A DNA stretch of 64,000 nt from UBA8199 sp964507045 (lineage in GTDB: Bacteria; Verrucomicrobiota; Verrucomicrobiia; Limisphaerales; UBA8199), in assembly GCA_964507045.1 (NCBI GenBank), contig CAZDOO010000019.1:1-64000 (forward strand). The letters run 5' to 3'. Both the position numbers and the translations under genes were made by a program. This document shows positions 51,031 to 58,655 of this stretch, piece by piece. Below the pieces are notes generated by a model that saw only the letters and a program-made list of their open reading frames with translations, did not search any database and was not told the origin of the DNA. Numbering within the stretch: position 1 is the stretch's first letter; each line of letters opens with the position of its first letter.

Positions 51031-53223
51031 CTAGTAGTAAACCGGGCCGGTGTCGGCGGCGGGACCGCGTTGCGGGAAGGCCTTGAGCCAGAAGGTGAAG
51101 GCGACGGTGATATCCTGCGGGCGCCCTTCGCTATTGCGCACGATGAGAGAGAGGGCTCCCGTCCAGCTTCGCATGTCACGATAGACCGAGTAGCGCTGCT
51201 CCTGCAGGGTTCCCGTCCGGGCCTCGAACCAATGCGACGCGCGGAATCCCCAGTTCTCGTCGAGACGATACACGATCGAGCTGCTGAAGAGGTTGTTGCC
51301 CACACCATAGGCGGTGGGCGAAGCGCTGTAATCGTTCGGCATGTAGAGGTGACCGAGGGTCCACATCCAGCTGCGGTGGGGCTGGAGCGAGAGCCGGGTC
51401 TGGGACAGCCGCAAGAAACCATCCTGGATGCTGTATCGGATCTCCGATCCGAGTGTGAGCCAGGAGCGCGGCCGCAGAGTCAGGTCGGAATAGAGGTCCC
51501 CAAACGTGTCCTGTCCGGCATTGCGTTGCAGGCGCCAGTCGGTAAAGACATTCCAGTCCGCCAGGTTGACGACCCTGCCCTCGCGCTTGGTTTGCAGCTT
51601 GTTGTGCAGACCCAGGCGCACGACGTTCTGGCTGTCAATGGAGTCAATGGAGTTGTAGTCGGGGTATTCGATCGGGAGTGGGCGCAGGCTGGTCAGCTCG
51701 TAGTCGAATTGGGGCAGGTCGTTGGTGCTGTAGTAGTTGGGGCGGGGGACGTAAACGTAGTTAAACGAAGGCTCCAGGATGTGTCGCAGCCCATCCACTT
51801 CGAAGAAATCGCTTTGTGCTCCCTGCCACAGGCGGGAGGCTTTAAAGGAGACCTCGGCGCCGGTGTTGAACACCCCGCGGTAGAGTTCATCCGTCGTGGC
51901 GCCCGTGCCGCTGGCTTTGCTGTAATAGGTGAGCCGGCCACCGACGCGGGGGGTCACGTTGAGCCAGCCGAAGAAGGTCTCCGGCAGCAGCAGTTGGTGG
52001 TAGGTGTCGGCGCGGGCGGCTTCGAAGTCGGGGGTCGGAACGAGCGAGTTGGTTTCAACGAAGAGCCGGCGGTAGTAGCCGGCGGAGCTCTCGCTTTCGT
52101 AGTAAACAGGGGATTCGGCCACCTGCTGGCGGTAGCCGGTGAGCCGCACGTCGGGCAGACGCTCGACGGTTTCAAGAAAATCGTTGACCCGGGGCTGGAC
52201 GTAGGTGTCGAGGCTGAAGTTCTGCCAGAACTTGTTGACTTCCACGAAGGTGCTGGGCTGCGGGTTCTGGCGGTATTCCCGTTCGTAGAATTCGCGGATG
52301 ATGTTGGTATCGCCCTGGTAACGAACCTGGGAGATGATACTCAGATTGGTGGCCGGGTTGGCCTGGTAGGAAAAATTGACGCGCTGCCGGTTATGCGGGC
52401 TCACATTTTGCGAATCCTCCGCGTCGGGCTCCTCATCGTGGAGGTAGCAGTACTTAAACGTCCCGTTGCCCCAGCGGCCCAGGTGATAATTCAAGTCCGG
52501 TCCCAACCCAACCCCCCGCCGCTCCCGGTAATCCAAGTGGGCAACGCCGTCAAATTGGTCGTCGAGGAAGAAGGTGTAGCTGCCGAGCAGAAACGGCCCG
52601 AAGCTGTCGCGATACCCGGGGATGAACAGGAAGTGATTTGCGCGGGGGCCGAGCTTGCGCGCGTAATATGGAAAGTAGAAGACCGGCACCTTCCCCACGT
52701 AAAGAGTTGCGTGCTGCCCCACGACCTTGTCGCCGGGCATGATCTTGAGGTGTTTGGCGCGGACTTTGGTGGCAGGTTCGGCCACGTCGTCGGTGGTGAC
52801 GACTCCGTTGGTCGCCAGGTAGATGCGGTTGGTTAGTTCGGCATGGAGACCCTCGCCCGCGGCAAAGACGGGGGACCTGCCGGTGCGGAATTGCTGGGCC
52901 TCCAATTGGCGGGTCTTAAAGTTGTAGCGAATCTGCTCGCCGACCCACAATTGATCCTCGTTTTGGAGGCGGACCTGCCCCTCGGCTGTGACCTCGCCCG
53001 ATTGCTGGTCCACGGTGACCTGGTCGGCAGTCAAGAAAGCGCTGCCGTATCGGACAAGCACCCCGTTGGTTCCAAAGCCCAGGCCCGTCTTGAAATCGAA
53101 CTCGGCATAGCCTTGTTCCGTCAGCGATTCCATCTCCCAGGCGGGTTGCTGCTGCGCGCAGAGCGAAGCGGCAAACGCCGGAGCGCACAGGGCAAGCGCG
53201 AACATGAGCCGCAGTCGTGTCAT
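51031..53223 (-). CDS. lptD: LPS-assembly protein LptD
   Basis: 730 aa from ATG 53223 (MTRLRLMFALALCAPAFAAS signal). The N-terminal OstA/LptA-like beta-jellyroll domain (~35-175) contains EVTAEGQVRLQNEDQLWVGE, and the large C-terminal part is a beta-barrel domain (LptD C) with alternating aromatic strands (YGVGNNLFSSSIVYRLDENW). LptD inserts lipopolysaccharide into the outer leaflet, so it is direct evidence for an LPS-bearing outer membrane. The conserved segment FYFPYYARKLGPRANHFLFI marks the start of the barrel. The usual paired cysteines are not conspicuous. Isolated on the minus strand; the LptE partner is not in the window. Confidence 0.9.
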   Translation of the reverse strand: MTRLRLMFALALCAPAFAASLCAQQQPAWEMESLTEQGYAEFDFKTGLGFGTNGVLVRYGSAFLTADQVTVDQQSGEVTAEGQVRLQNEDQLWVGEQIRYNFKTRQLEAQQFRTGRSPVFAAGEGLHAELTNRIYLATNGVVTTDDVAEPATKVRAKHLKIMPGDKVVGQHATLYVGKVPVFYFPYYARKLGPRANHFLFIPGYRDSFGPFLLGSYTFFLDDQFDGVAHLDYRERRGVGLGPDLNYHLGRWGNGTFKYCYLHDEEPDAEDSQNVSPHNRQRVNFSYQANPATNLSIISQVRYQGDTNIIREFYEREYRQNPQPSTFVEVNKFWQNFSLDTYVQPRVNDFLETVERLPDVRLTGYRQQVAESPVYYESESSAGYYRRLFVETNSLVPTPDFEAARADTYHQLLLPETFFGWLNVTPRVGGRLTYYSKASGTGATTDELYRGVFNTGAEVSFKASRLWQGAQSDFFEVDGLRHILEPSFNYVYVPRPNYYSTNDLPQFDYELTSLRPLPIEYPDYNSIDSIDSQNVVRLGLHNKLQTKREGRVVNLADWNVFTDWRLQRNAGQDTFGDLYSDLTLRPRSWLTLGSEIRYSIQDGFLRLSQTRLSLQPHRSWMWTLGHLYMPNDYSASPTAYGVGNNLFSSSIVYRLDENWGFRASHWFEARTGTLQEQRYSVYRDMRSWTGALSLIVRNSEGRPQDITVAFTFWLKAFPQRGPAADTGPVYY

Positions 53224-53354
53224 TTGGCGCCCTGAGCTAAGCAAAACCCGCCGGGGCTGCCAAGTCACATTTCCACAGGACTGTTTCTGCACCAATTATC
53301 GGCAGGGCCGGCTGCTGGCATGTGAACTGCACACACTGCGCCTGGAAAGGCTTT

Positions 53355-53612
53355 ATGGCTGCTAAAGTCAACATGCTTAAGTTGTTGCAGGAGATTCGAG
53401 GCTTTGCCGTGGTTGCGAACCGGCAGCCTCCGCCCAGATTCTCCGGCTTGCTATTGGCACAAATCCGCATGGCGGCGGCCCGTGATAACCTGCGTCGGCG
53501 AAGGCTCAACATCACAATTGACCAGCAGAACAGCCCTGACATGCCGTATCCGGTCAGGATTCATCATGTGAAACAGGGTCATGATCTAACGAACAGGGCT
53601 TCGGTGCCGTAG
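53355..53612 (+). CDS. Small conserved protein (85 aa), unknown function
   Basis: ATG 53355 is preceded by GAAAGG. The protein opens VNMLKLLQEIRGFAVVANRQ and contains LLLAQIRMAAARDNLRRRRLNITIDQQ, followed by PYPVRIHHVK. This composition (basic helix, then a short beta stretch) is compact and protein-like, and I believe similar small proteins occur in other verrucomicrobial genomes, though I cannot verify that. It is divergent from lptD, 131 bp from its start. Function unknown. Confidence 0.6.
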   Translation: MAAKVNMLKLLQEIRGFAVVANRQPPPRFSGLLLAQIRMAAARDNLRRRRLNITIDQQNSPDMPYPVRIHHVKQGHDLTNRASVP

Positions 53613-53923
53613 GGGGAACCGGGTGCTGGACATCCGGGCGGGGCGCGGAGGCCTGGGACGGGCGTAGTATTCCCAGGGTGTCTGAACACAGTGCGCAGGG
53701 GTATAGCCCAGCCAAGGCCTATTGCTGTCTTGAATGTGGACATCACACTGCTGCGAGGTGAGGTGCATCCGGCTTGGACCTGCGAATTCAAGGTGGTGTG
53801 ATCCATTTCCTTGCTTTCCGGCAGCCATTCCCCGGCAGGTCACGCAACTCATCGAGGATTCCAGGGACGGCTTGCGCATTTTTGACTGGCAGAAGTCCTG
53901 CCCGGACGCGAAGCTAATGCACC
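53613..53923. other. 311-bp intergenic region
   Basis: Between the small 85-aa gene and the DUF1844 gene. I see no further gene, RNA or repeat; short frames on both strands look accidental. Confidence 0.55.
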
Positions 53924-54370
53924 ATGAATGATCCACACATTTCTGAGAATACGCCTTTTAGCGGGAGTCCCGAGGAGATGCGATCCGCGCTCTTTGCGCA
54001 ATTGGTCATGCAACAGTCCAGCATGGCCATGATGCTGATGGGCAAGACAGCGCACCCCGAGTCCGGCCAGGTGGTCCGCGACCTCGAAGCGGCCAAGCTT
54101 TTCATTGACCAACTGGAGATGATCGAGTTCAAGACCAAGGGCAACCTGAGCGCGGAGGAAGCGGCTATCCTGAAGCAGAGTCTGATGTCGTTGCGTATGG
54201 CTTTCGTGGAATGCGTGAACGCTCCGTCCGCGCCGGACAAACCCCGTGCCGAACAGGGCACACCCTCAGCCGGCAGTGAACCGGCCGCCAGGTCGAATCC
54301 GCCCACCGCAGCCCCTGCGGCCGGCCTGGGGGAGGAGGAGTCCCACAAGAAGTTCACCAAGAAGTACTGA
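53924..54370 (+). CDS. DUF1844-domain protein
   Basis: 148 aa. Residues ~15-100 match the DUF1844 pattern: LFAQLVMQQSSMAMMLMGKT, then LEAAKLFIDQLEMIEFKTKG and LSAEEAAILKQSLMSLRMAF. The rest is an Ala/Pro/Ser-rich flexible tail ending in KKFTKKY. Proteins of this family are small, helical and cytoplasmic, with no known biochemical function. They often occur in Acidobacteria, Deltaproteobacteria, Planctomycetota and Verrucomicrobiota. Length is usual for the family plus the tail. Confidence 0.85.
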   Translation: MNDPHISENTPFSGSPEEMRSALFAQLVMQQSSMAMMLMGKTAHPESGQVVRDLEAAKLFIDQLEMIEFKTKGNLSAEEAAILKQSLMSLRMAFVECVNAPSAPDKPRAEQGTPSAGSEPAARSNPPTAAPAAGLGEEESHKKFTKKY

Positions 54371-54402
54371 CGGCCTGTCGGCGGCGCGCGAGCCTGCCTG
54401 CG

Positions 54403-54477
54403 CCTGAATCCTTACCGACCTAGTGGGATGACTCACCCGCCGGGTGAGCCGATTGAGTAAGTCGGTAAGGATTCAGG
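54403..54477. repeat. Compound inverted repeat downstream of the DUF1844 gene
   Basis: Perfect 17-bp outer arms CCTGAATCCTTACCGAC (54403-54419) and its complement (54461-54477), enclosing a second hairpin with 7-bp arms CTCACCC/GGGTGAG (54432-54438, 54442-54448). It starts 33 nt after the stop codon and has no T-run. It differs in sequence from the five-copy family. Confidence 0.85.
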
Positions 54478-54500
54478 TGCCTGCGCGATTAGCGCATATT

Positions 54501-54528
54501 TTGCGTGACAATGCGGGGGGAATACGGT
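54501..54528 (+). promoter_or_regulatory. Possible promoter for the basic zinc-ribbon-like gene
   Basis: TTGCGT at 54501-54506, a 16-nt spacer and TACGGT at 54523-54528, about 75 nt before ATG 54604. The -10 element is weak, so this is tentative. Confidence 0.35.
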
Positions 54529-54603
54529 AGAAGAGAGAGTGTTGGAGTTAAGTGGGCCGGTCAAAGACTGAACAAGCATTCTATCAGGCAGAAAGGGAAC
54601 AAG

Positions 54604-54894
54604 ATGCGAAAGCGAATCGCGGATGAATTCACGGATCTGCCGATCTCCCGGCAGAGGAAATACCAAATGCGGATGAAACGCGACGGGCGCTGCACCGAGT
54701 GCGGCGAGCCCGCGGTGCAAGGCTCGCGGTGCCTCAAGCATTTGGTGAAGGCGCGGGAACGCCAACGCGACAAGCGCGGTCTCAAGCGCCGCTACAAAGG
54801 CACCCTGAGCTACCGGCTGCAATTGGCCGAGCGCAAGAGCCGCCTGGCAGCGGCCCGCCGCCGACAGGCGGCGCGTGCGCGGCGCGCGTCATAA
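54604..54894 (+). CDS. Small basic protein with Cys-x2-Cys zinc-ribbon-like motif
   Basis: 96 aa from ATG 54604, with AAAGGGA upstream. The N-terminus (RKRIADEFTDLPISRQRKYQ) leads to RMKRDGRCTECGEPAVQGSR and CLKHLVKARERQRDKRG. The cysteines CTEC and the later CLKH could hold one zinc ion, similar to small HNH-like or recycled plasmid-type zinc proteins, but the pattern is incomplete. The rest is extremely Lys/Arg-rich, consistent with nucleic-acid or ribosome binding. The frame continues upstream to 54505 without support. Function not assigned. Confidence 0.7.
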   Translation: MRKRIADEFTDLPISRQRKYQMRMKRDGRCTECGEPAVQGSRCLKHLVKARERQRDKRGLKRRYKGTLSYRLQLAERKSRLAAARRRQAARARRAS

Positions 54895-55111
54895 CCGGCA
54901 AACCGGCGCGGTTCGAGCGGGATTTGTCAGGCATGCGGCGCACAGTTCTCTGTCAGGGCTGTGTGCTGACGACGGCGGACGCGCGCAGGGGGTGGCCCCT
55001 CTGGCAGGTAGTTTTGCCCCGCGCACTGCTGTTGGCGGTTCGCGCATTGCGTCCGGGCTGACGCTTGCCCGCAGTTGGGGTGAGCGGCCGCGATTAAAAT
55101 TCTAAATGGGC

Positions 55112-55140
55112 TTGCTTTTGCCGGAGGTGGTCGTCATATT
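55112..55140 (+). promoter_or_regulatory. Possible promoter for the ferredoxin gene
   Basis: TTGCTT at 55112-55117, a 17-nt spacer and CATATT at 55135-55140, about 25 nt before ATG 55164. This is a short leader with no clear Shine-Dalgarno sequence. Confidence 0.45.
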
Positions 55141-55163
55141 GGCGCTTCATTACAAAATAATTT

Positions 55164-55397
55164 ATGGCTGACGTAGCAAACAAATATCCTGAAAACGTTC
55201 CGGGCAAGTTTTACGTTGATAATCAGTGCATCGACTGCGATCTGTGCCGCGAAACAGCACCTGACAATTTCAAGCGCAATGAGGACGGCGGTTACTCGTA
55301 CGTCTCCAAGCAGCCGGCTTCACCAGAGGAAGAGGCCCACTGCAAGGAAGCCAAAGAGGGTTGCCCCGTCGAGGCCATTGGCGATAACGGGGCTTAG
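55164..55397 (+). CDS. [4Fe-4S] single-cluster ferredoxin
   Basis: 77 aa. One four-cysteine set: CIDCDLC (Cys-x2-Cys-x2-Cys, residues ~19-25) plus the remote Cys in EGCPVEAI (near residue 67). With a Pro after the fourth cysteine, this is the monocluster ferredoxin type, with a long helix in between (EEEAHCKEAKEG). The second cluster motif of 2[4Fe-4S] ferredoxins is absent. It carries electrons in cytoplasmic redox reactions. It ends just before a strong terminator at 55419-55446, so it is a single-gene transcript. Confidence 0.9.
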   Translation: MADVANKYPENVPGKFYVDNQCIDCDLCRETAPDNFKRNEDGGYSYVSKQPASPEEEAHCKEAKEGCPVEAIGDNGA

Positions 55398-55418
55398 CAG
55401 GTCTGCTCTTTCCATTAC

Positions 55419-55446
55419 GCCCGCGGCCATCAGCCGCGGGCTTTTT
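55419..55446 (+). terminator. Rho-independent terminator after the ferredoxin gene
   Basis: Perfect 9-bp GC-rich stem (55419-55427 and 55433-55441), 5-nt CATCA loop, then five T residues (55442-55446). It lies about 20 nt after the ferredoxin stop. Confidence 0.92.
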
Positions 55447-55537
55447 GCTGCACGGTCCAGTCTGCCATAGACGTGGGGGTTGGTGCTGGAGAATGGGGCG
55501 GCGGCGGGACAAGAACCTGCGCATTGAATGTTTCCGT

Positions 55538-55565
55538 TTGACTTGAGTAGCCCCACGGCGATAAT
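55538..55565 (+). promoter_or_regulatory. Sigma70-like promoter for the FHA-domain gene
   Basis: TTGACT at 55538-55543, a 16-nt spacer and GATAAT at 55560-55565. Only about 18 nt lie between the -10 element and ATG 55584, so the transcript would be almost leaderless. Confidence 0.55.
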
Positions 55566-55583
55566 CGCACCACCTAAGCAATT

Positions 55584-56099
55584 ATGGCGAAACTTGTTGT
55601 CCTTAGCGCGGGAATGACCGGGCGTACCTACGAACTGAAAGTGGACAAGACCACGATCGGTCGAGTTGAGGACAATACTTTCCAGATTGCCGAGCCATCC
55701 GTATCCAGCCATCACTGCGAAGTCTTGCTCCGTGGCAGCGAGGTGGTAGTCAAAGATCTTGATTCCACCAACGGCACCTACATCAACGGTGCAAAAATCG
55801 CCGAAAGCGCTATCAAGCCCGGGCAGATTCTGCGCCTGGGCCAGGTTGAGATGCGCCTGGAGACCGACGCCCCGGCTGCGCCGGCCAAGAAGCACATTGA
55901 TCAGACGCTGGTTATGCAGCGTGGCGTCAGCCTCAACGAATTGGAGCAGGGCACGCGCCAGGGCGGATTCGACACCAAGGGCGCCGGGTTCTCCAAGAAG
56001 GACGACAAGGGCAGCAAGATCTTTTGGATCGTGGCGGCCTTGGTGGGGCTGGCGATTGTGGCGGGGCTGCTCTTCGCGCTGACGATGGCCGGCAAGTGA
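55584..56099 (+). CDS. FHA-domain protein with C-terminal membrane anchor
   Basis: 171 aa. The FHA domain (~1-95) is complete: TTIGRVEDNTFQI (Arg), PSVSSHHCEVL (Ser-x2-His) and KDLDSTNGTYINGAKI (Asn), so it should bind phosphothreonine peptides. A linker with a conserved-looking LVMQRGVSLNELEQG stretch leads to a single membrane helix near residues 146-168 (IFWIVAALVGLAIVAGLLFA). It is a tail-anchored type, with the FHA domain facing the cytoplasm. No Ser/Thr kinase gene is nearby. It has its own promoter and converges on hemB. Confidence 0.9.
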   Translation: MAKLVVLSAGMTGRTYELKVDKTTIGRVEDNTFQIAEPSVSSHHCEVLLRGSEVVVKDLDSTNGTYINGAKIAESAIKPGQILRLGQVEMRLETDAPAAPAKKHIDQTLVMQRGVSLNELEQGTRQGGFDTKGAGFSKKDDKGSKIFWIVAALVGLAIVAGLLFALTMAGK

Positions 56100-56100
56100 G

Positions 56101-57108
56101 TCACTGCTCCCGCAGCCAGCGGGCCACATCCGTGGCGGCATAAGTGATCACAATGTCCGCGCCGGCGCGGCGCATGGCGAGCAGGCTTTCCAGGGTCACG
56201 GCGCGCTCATCAATCCAGCCTTTCGCCGCCGCCGCTTTCACCATCGAATACTCGGCGCTGACGGCATAGGCCGCGGTCGGATAACCGAATTCCGCTTTCA
56301 CGCGATAGAGGATGTCCAGGCAGGGCAAGGCGGGCTTGACCATGACGATGTCTGCGCCTTCCTGAATATCGAGGGCCACTTCGCGCAGCGCCTCGGACGC
56401 GTTGGCCGGGTCCATCTGATAACTGCGCCGGTCGCCAAACTTGGGCGCGGATTCGGCCGCTTCGCGAAACGGACCGTAGAAGGCGGAGGCAAATTTGGCG
56501 GCGTAGGACATGATTGGGGTGTCGGCCAGGCCGAGCCGGTCGAGTTCCGTGCGGATGGCGGCCACGCGTCCGTCCATCATATCGCTGGGTGCCACCAGAT
56601 CCGCGCCGGCCTCGGCATGGCTTGCCGCCGTGCGGGCGAGCAGTCTCAAGGTGGGGTCGTTGAGGATCCTGGCGCCGAGCTTGCCGCGTCGCACGACGCC
56701 GCAGTGGCCGTGCTCCATGTATTCGCACAGGCAAACGTCAGTGATGACCAGCAATTGGGGCAGCCGCCGCTTGAGCAGCCGCACCGCTTGTTGCACCACG
56801 CCTCGGGCGGCATAGGCTCCTGAAGCCCGGGCATCCTTCCGGTCCGGGATGCCGAACAGGAGCACCGCGGACACGCCGGCTTCCTGCGCCGTGGCGGCTT
56901 CGCGCAGCAGTTCGTCCGGCGATAGTTGAAACACGCCCGGCATGGCAGCGATGGGCCGACGCAGCTTGCGCCCGCTGCGGACGAAGAGCGGCAAGACTAA
57001 TTGGCTGGCGTGCAACCGCGTCTCTCTCACCAACTGGCGCAGCACGGGCGTTTGGCGTAACCGCCGGGGACGATAGGCTGGGAATTGTCCCACCGGATAG
57101 AAACTCAT
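56101..57108 (-). CDS. hemB: Delta-aminolevulinic acid dehydratase (porphobilinogen synthase)
   Basis: 335 aa. Condenses two 5-aminolevulinate molecules into porphobilinogen in tetrapyrrole synthesis. The active-site zinc motif is DVCLCEYMEHGHCG, with three cysteines as in zinc-type enzymes rather than the Mg-type Asp-rich variant. Schiff-base lysines lie in MSYAAKFASAFYGPFREA and VMVKPALPCLDI. Substrate-binding and fold segments such as PSDMMDGRVAAIR are intact. The N-terminal arm (YRPRRLRQTPVLRQLVRET) supports oligomer assembly. Length is normal for the family. Supports heme or corrinoid synthesis, consistent with the corrinoid activator gene later in the window. Confidence 0.97.
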   Translation of the reverse strand: MSFYPVGQFPAYRPRRLRQTPVLRQLVRETRLHASQLVLPLFVRSGRKLRRPIAAMPGVFQLSPDELLREAATAQEAGVSAVLLFGIPDRKDARASGAYAARGVVQQAVRLLKRRLPQLLVITDVCLCEYMEHGHCGVVRRGKLGARILNDPTLRLLARTAASHAEAGADLVAPSDMMDGRVAAIRTELDRLGLADTPIMSYAAKFASAFYGPFREAAESAPKFGDRRSYQMDPANASEALREVALDIQEGADIVMVKPALPCLDILYRVKAEFGYPTAAYAVSAEYSMVKAAAAKGWIDERAVTLESLLAMRRAGADIVITYAATDVARWLREQ

Positions 57109-57228
57109 GTGCTGATTCTACGTTGGAGGGTCGAAGTGCAAAGCCCAAACTGCGGAGTTTTCGCAGGCCCGGAAGGTGCGGATGCGCGCTTGCCAAACGG
57201 GGTCACGTGCTACATTCTTGGGCTCAAT

Positions 57229-58041
57229 ATGAAAAATCGAATTGGGGTAATCGTCTTGGCATTGGTCTTGATATGCGTGGGGCTTGGAATTGGGCTCATC
57301 CTTATCAAGAAGCAAGCGGGCGACCAGCAGCGTGAATTCACCGAGAAGAGCAGCGTGCTGTCGAACAATCTGGTGCAGATCAACGAGCAGCTGGCTCAGC
57401 AGCAGCAAGTCAATACGGATTTGGAGGCCGACCGGGCCAAGCGCAAGAAGGAGTTCGAGGATCTGACGAGCAGCTACGCCAAGCTCTCGAACGACCTCTC
57501 GCAGACCTCCCAGAGCCTCGCGCAAACCGAAGCGGCGCTGAAGAGCAGCCAGGAAGCGACGGCCAAGCGCGATGCGAAGATCGCGGAGTTGGAAACGCAG
57601 AATCAGGCGCTCGACAAGCAAGCCGTTGATCTGAGCGCTGCCATTACGAATTTGACCACACAGATCGAAGAGACGAAGCGGAAGCTGGCGACGTCCGAGG
57701 GGGAGAAAGGCTTCCTGGAAAAAGAGCTCAAGCGGCTCATGGCCGAGAAGGTTGAGCTGGAGCGTCAGTTCAACGATTTGACCGTCCTGCGGGCGCAAGT
57801 CGCCAAGCTCAAAGAGGAGCTGTCGGTCGCCCGCCGGCTCGAGTGGATCCGCCAGGGCCTGTTTGCCACCGCAGACCAGAAGGGAGCGCAGAGACTTATG
57901 CGGGAGCCGGCCTCGGCGCAGGCCAGCACGCCCAAACCCAACTACGATCTGAATGTGGAAGTAAGTGCTGACGGCAAGGTCAAAGTCATCCCCCCGCTGG
58001 TGACCAACCGTGCTGCAGCGACCAGTCCGCCAGCCAAATGA
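57229..58041 (+). CDS. Membrane-anchored coiled-coil protein
   Basis: 270 aa from ATG 57229. One membrane helix at residues ~5-27 (IGVIVLALVLICVGLGIGLI), then ~190 residues of continuous heptad-type coiled coil rich in Gln, Glu, Lys and Leu (for example LVQINEQLAQQQQVNTDLEA and LEKELKRLMAEKVELERQFN), followed by a Pro/Thr-rich tail. It resembles a structural periplasmic or cytoplasmic spacer protein. No enzyme motif. A frame extending to 57085 lacks support. Divergent from hemB. Confidence 0.75.
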   Translation: MKNRIGVIVLALVLICVGLGIGLILIKKQAGDQQREFTEKSSVLSNNLVQINEQLAQQQQVNTDLEADRAKRKKEFEDLTSSYAKLSNDLSQTSQSLAQTEAALKSSQEATAKRDAKIAELETQNQALDKQAVDLSAAITNLTTQIEETKRKLATSEGEKGFLEKELKRLMAEKVELERQFNDLTVLRAQVAKLKEELSVARRLEWIRQGLFATADQKGAQRLMREPASAQASTPKPNYDLNVEVSADGKVKVIPPLVTNRAAATSPPAK

Positions 58042-58229
58042 CCCTGGCCACGGGCGGCTCCTGCATTCGCAGGGCGCCAGCGGATGGGGGCATTGCCGAC
58101 GGCCCTCAGGGTGTGGTGTGGCGGAAGGAACCCGCTCACCCCGTCGGCCAATTGAAGATTGAGGGATAGTCCGAGCGGCTTCTGCGCTCCTTGACCCAGT
58201 CCCGTCACCTGAGTATTACAATAGAACCT

Positions 58230-58565
58230 ATGCCGACTTACGAGTATATCTGTGAGAAGTGCGGACACCGATTTGAGAAGTTTCAACCGATTTCTGACCG
58301 GCCGCTCGCGACCTGCCCAAAGGACTTGTGCGGTCGCAAACGTTGGAGCAAGGGCAGGGTTAAACGAGTGATCGGAGCCGGCGCGGGCTTGATTTTCAAA
58401 GGCAGCGGCTTCTACAGCACCGACTACCGCAGCGAGAAATACAAGGAAGCGGCGAAGAAGGACGTTGCACCGCCGGTGTCGTCTGGCGCGGCGGAGAAGT
58501 CTGCCGCGAGCGGCGACGGCAAAGCGGCGAAGGCATCCGGCAAGGGCGCCAAGGCCTCGGCGTAG
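58230..58565 (+). CDS. FmdB-family zinc-ribbon protein
   Basis: 111 aa from ATG 58230, opening MPTYEYICEKCGHRFEKFQP, the signature of FmdB/CxxC regulatory proteins (zinc ribbon Cys-x2-Cys). The second cysteine set is ATCPKDLCG. Then comes the conserved RVIGAGAGLIFKGSGFYSTD, and finally a Lys/Ala-rich low-complexity tail. Family members are small, often of unknown role, once tied to formamidase or formate regulation. Convergence or operon structure is not obvious: it precedes the next gene by 90 bp. Confidence 0.88.
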   Translation: MPTYEYICEKCGHRFEKFQPISDRPLATCPKDLCGRKRWSKGRVKRVIGAGAGLIFKGSGFYSTDYRSEKYKEAAKKDVAPPVSSGAAEKSAASGDGKAAKASGKGAKASA

Positions 58566-58655
58566 AAGCCCCGGCGGGACCGGGAAAGCCAGGCGGCGGG
58601 CGCGGGGAAGCGCGGATGGCGGTGGATGTCTGGCGGGAATGACTGACGGCCTGAA

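Noticed and set aside
51070..52836. Long plus-strand frame over lptD
   Set aside because: Antisense to lptD, with no motif and biased composition.
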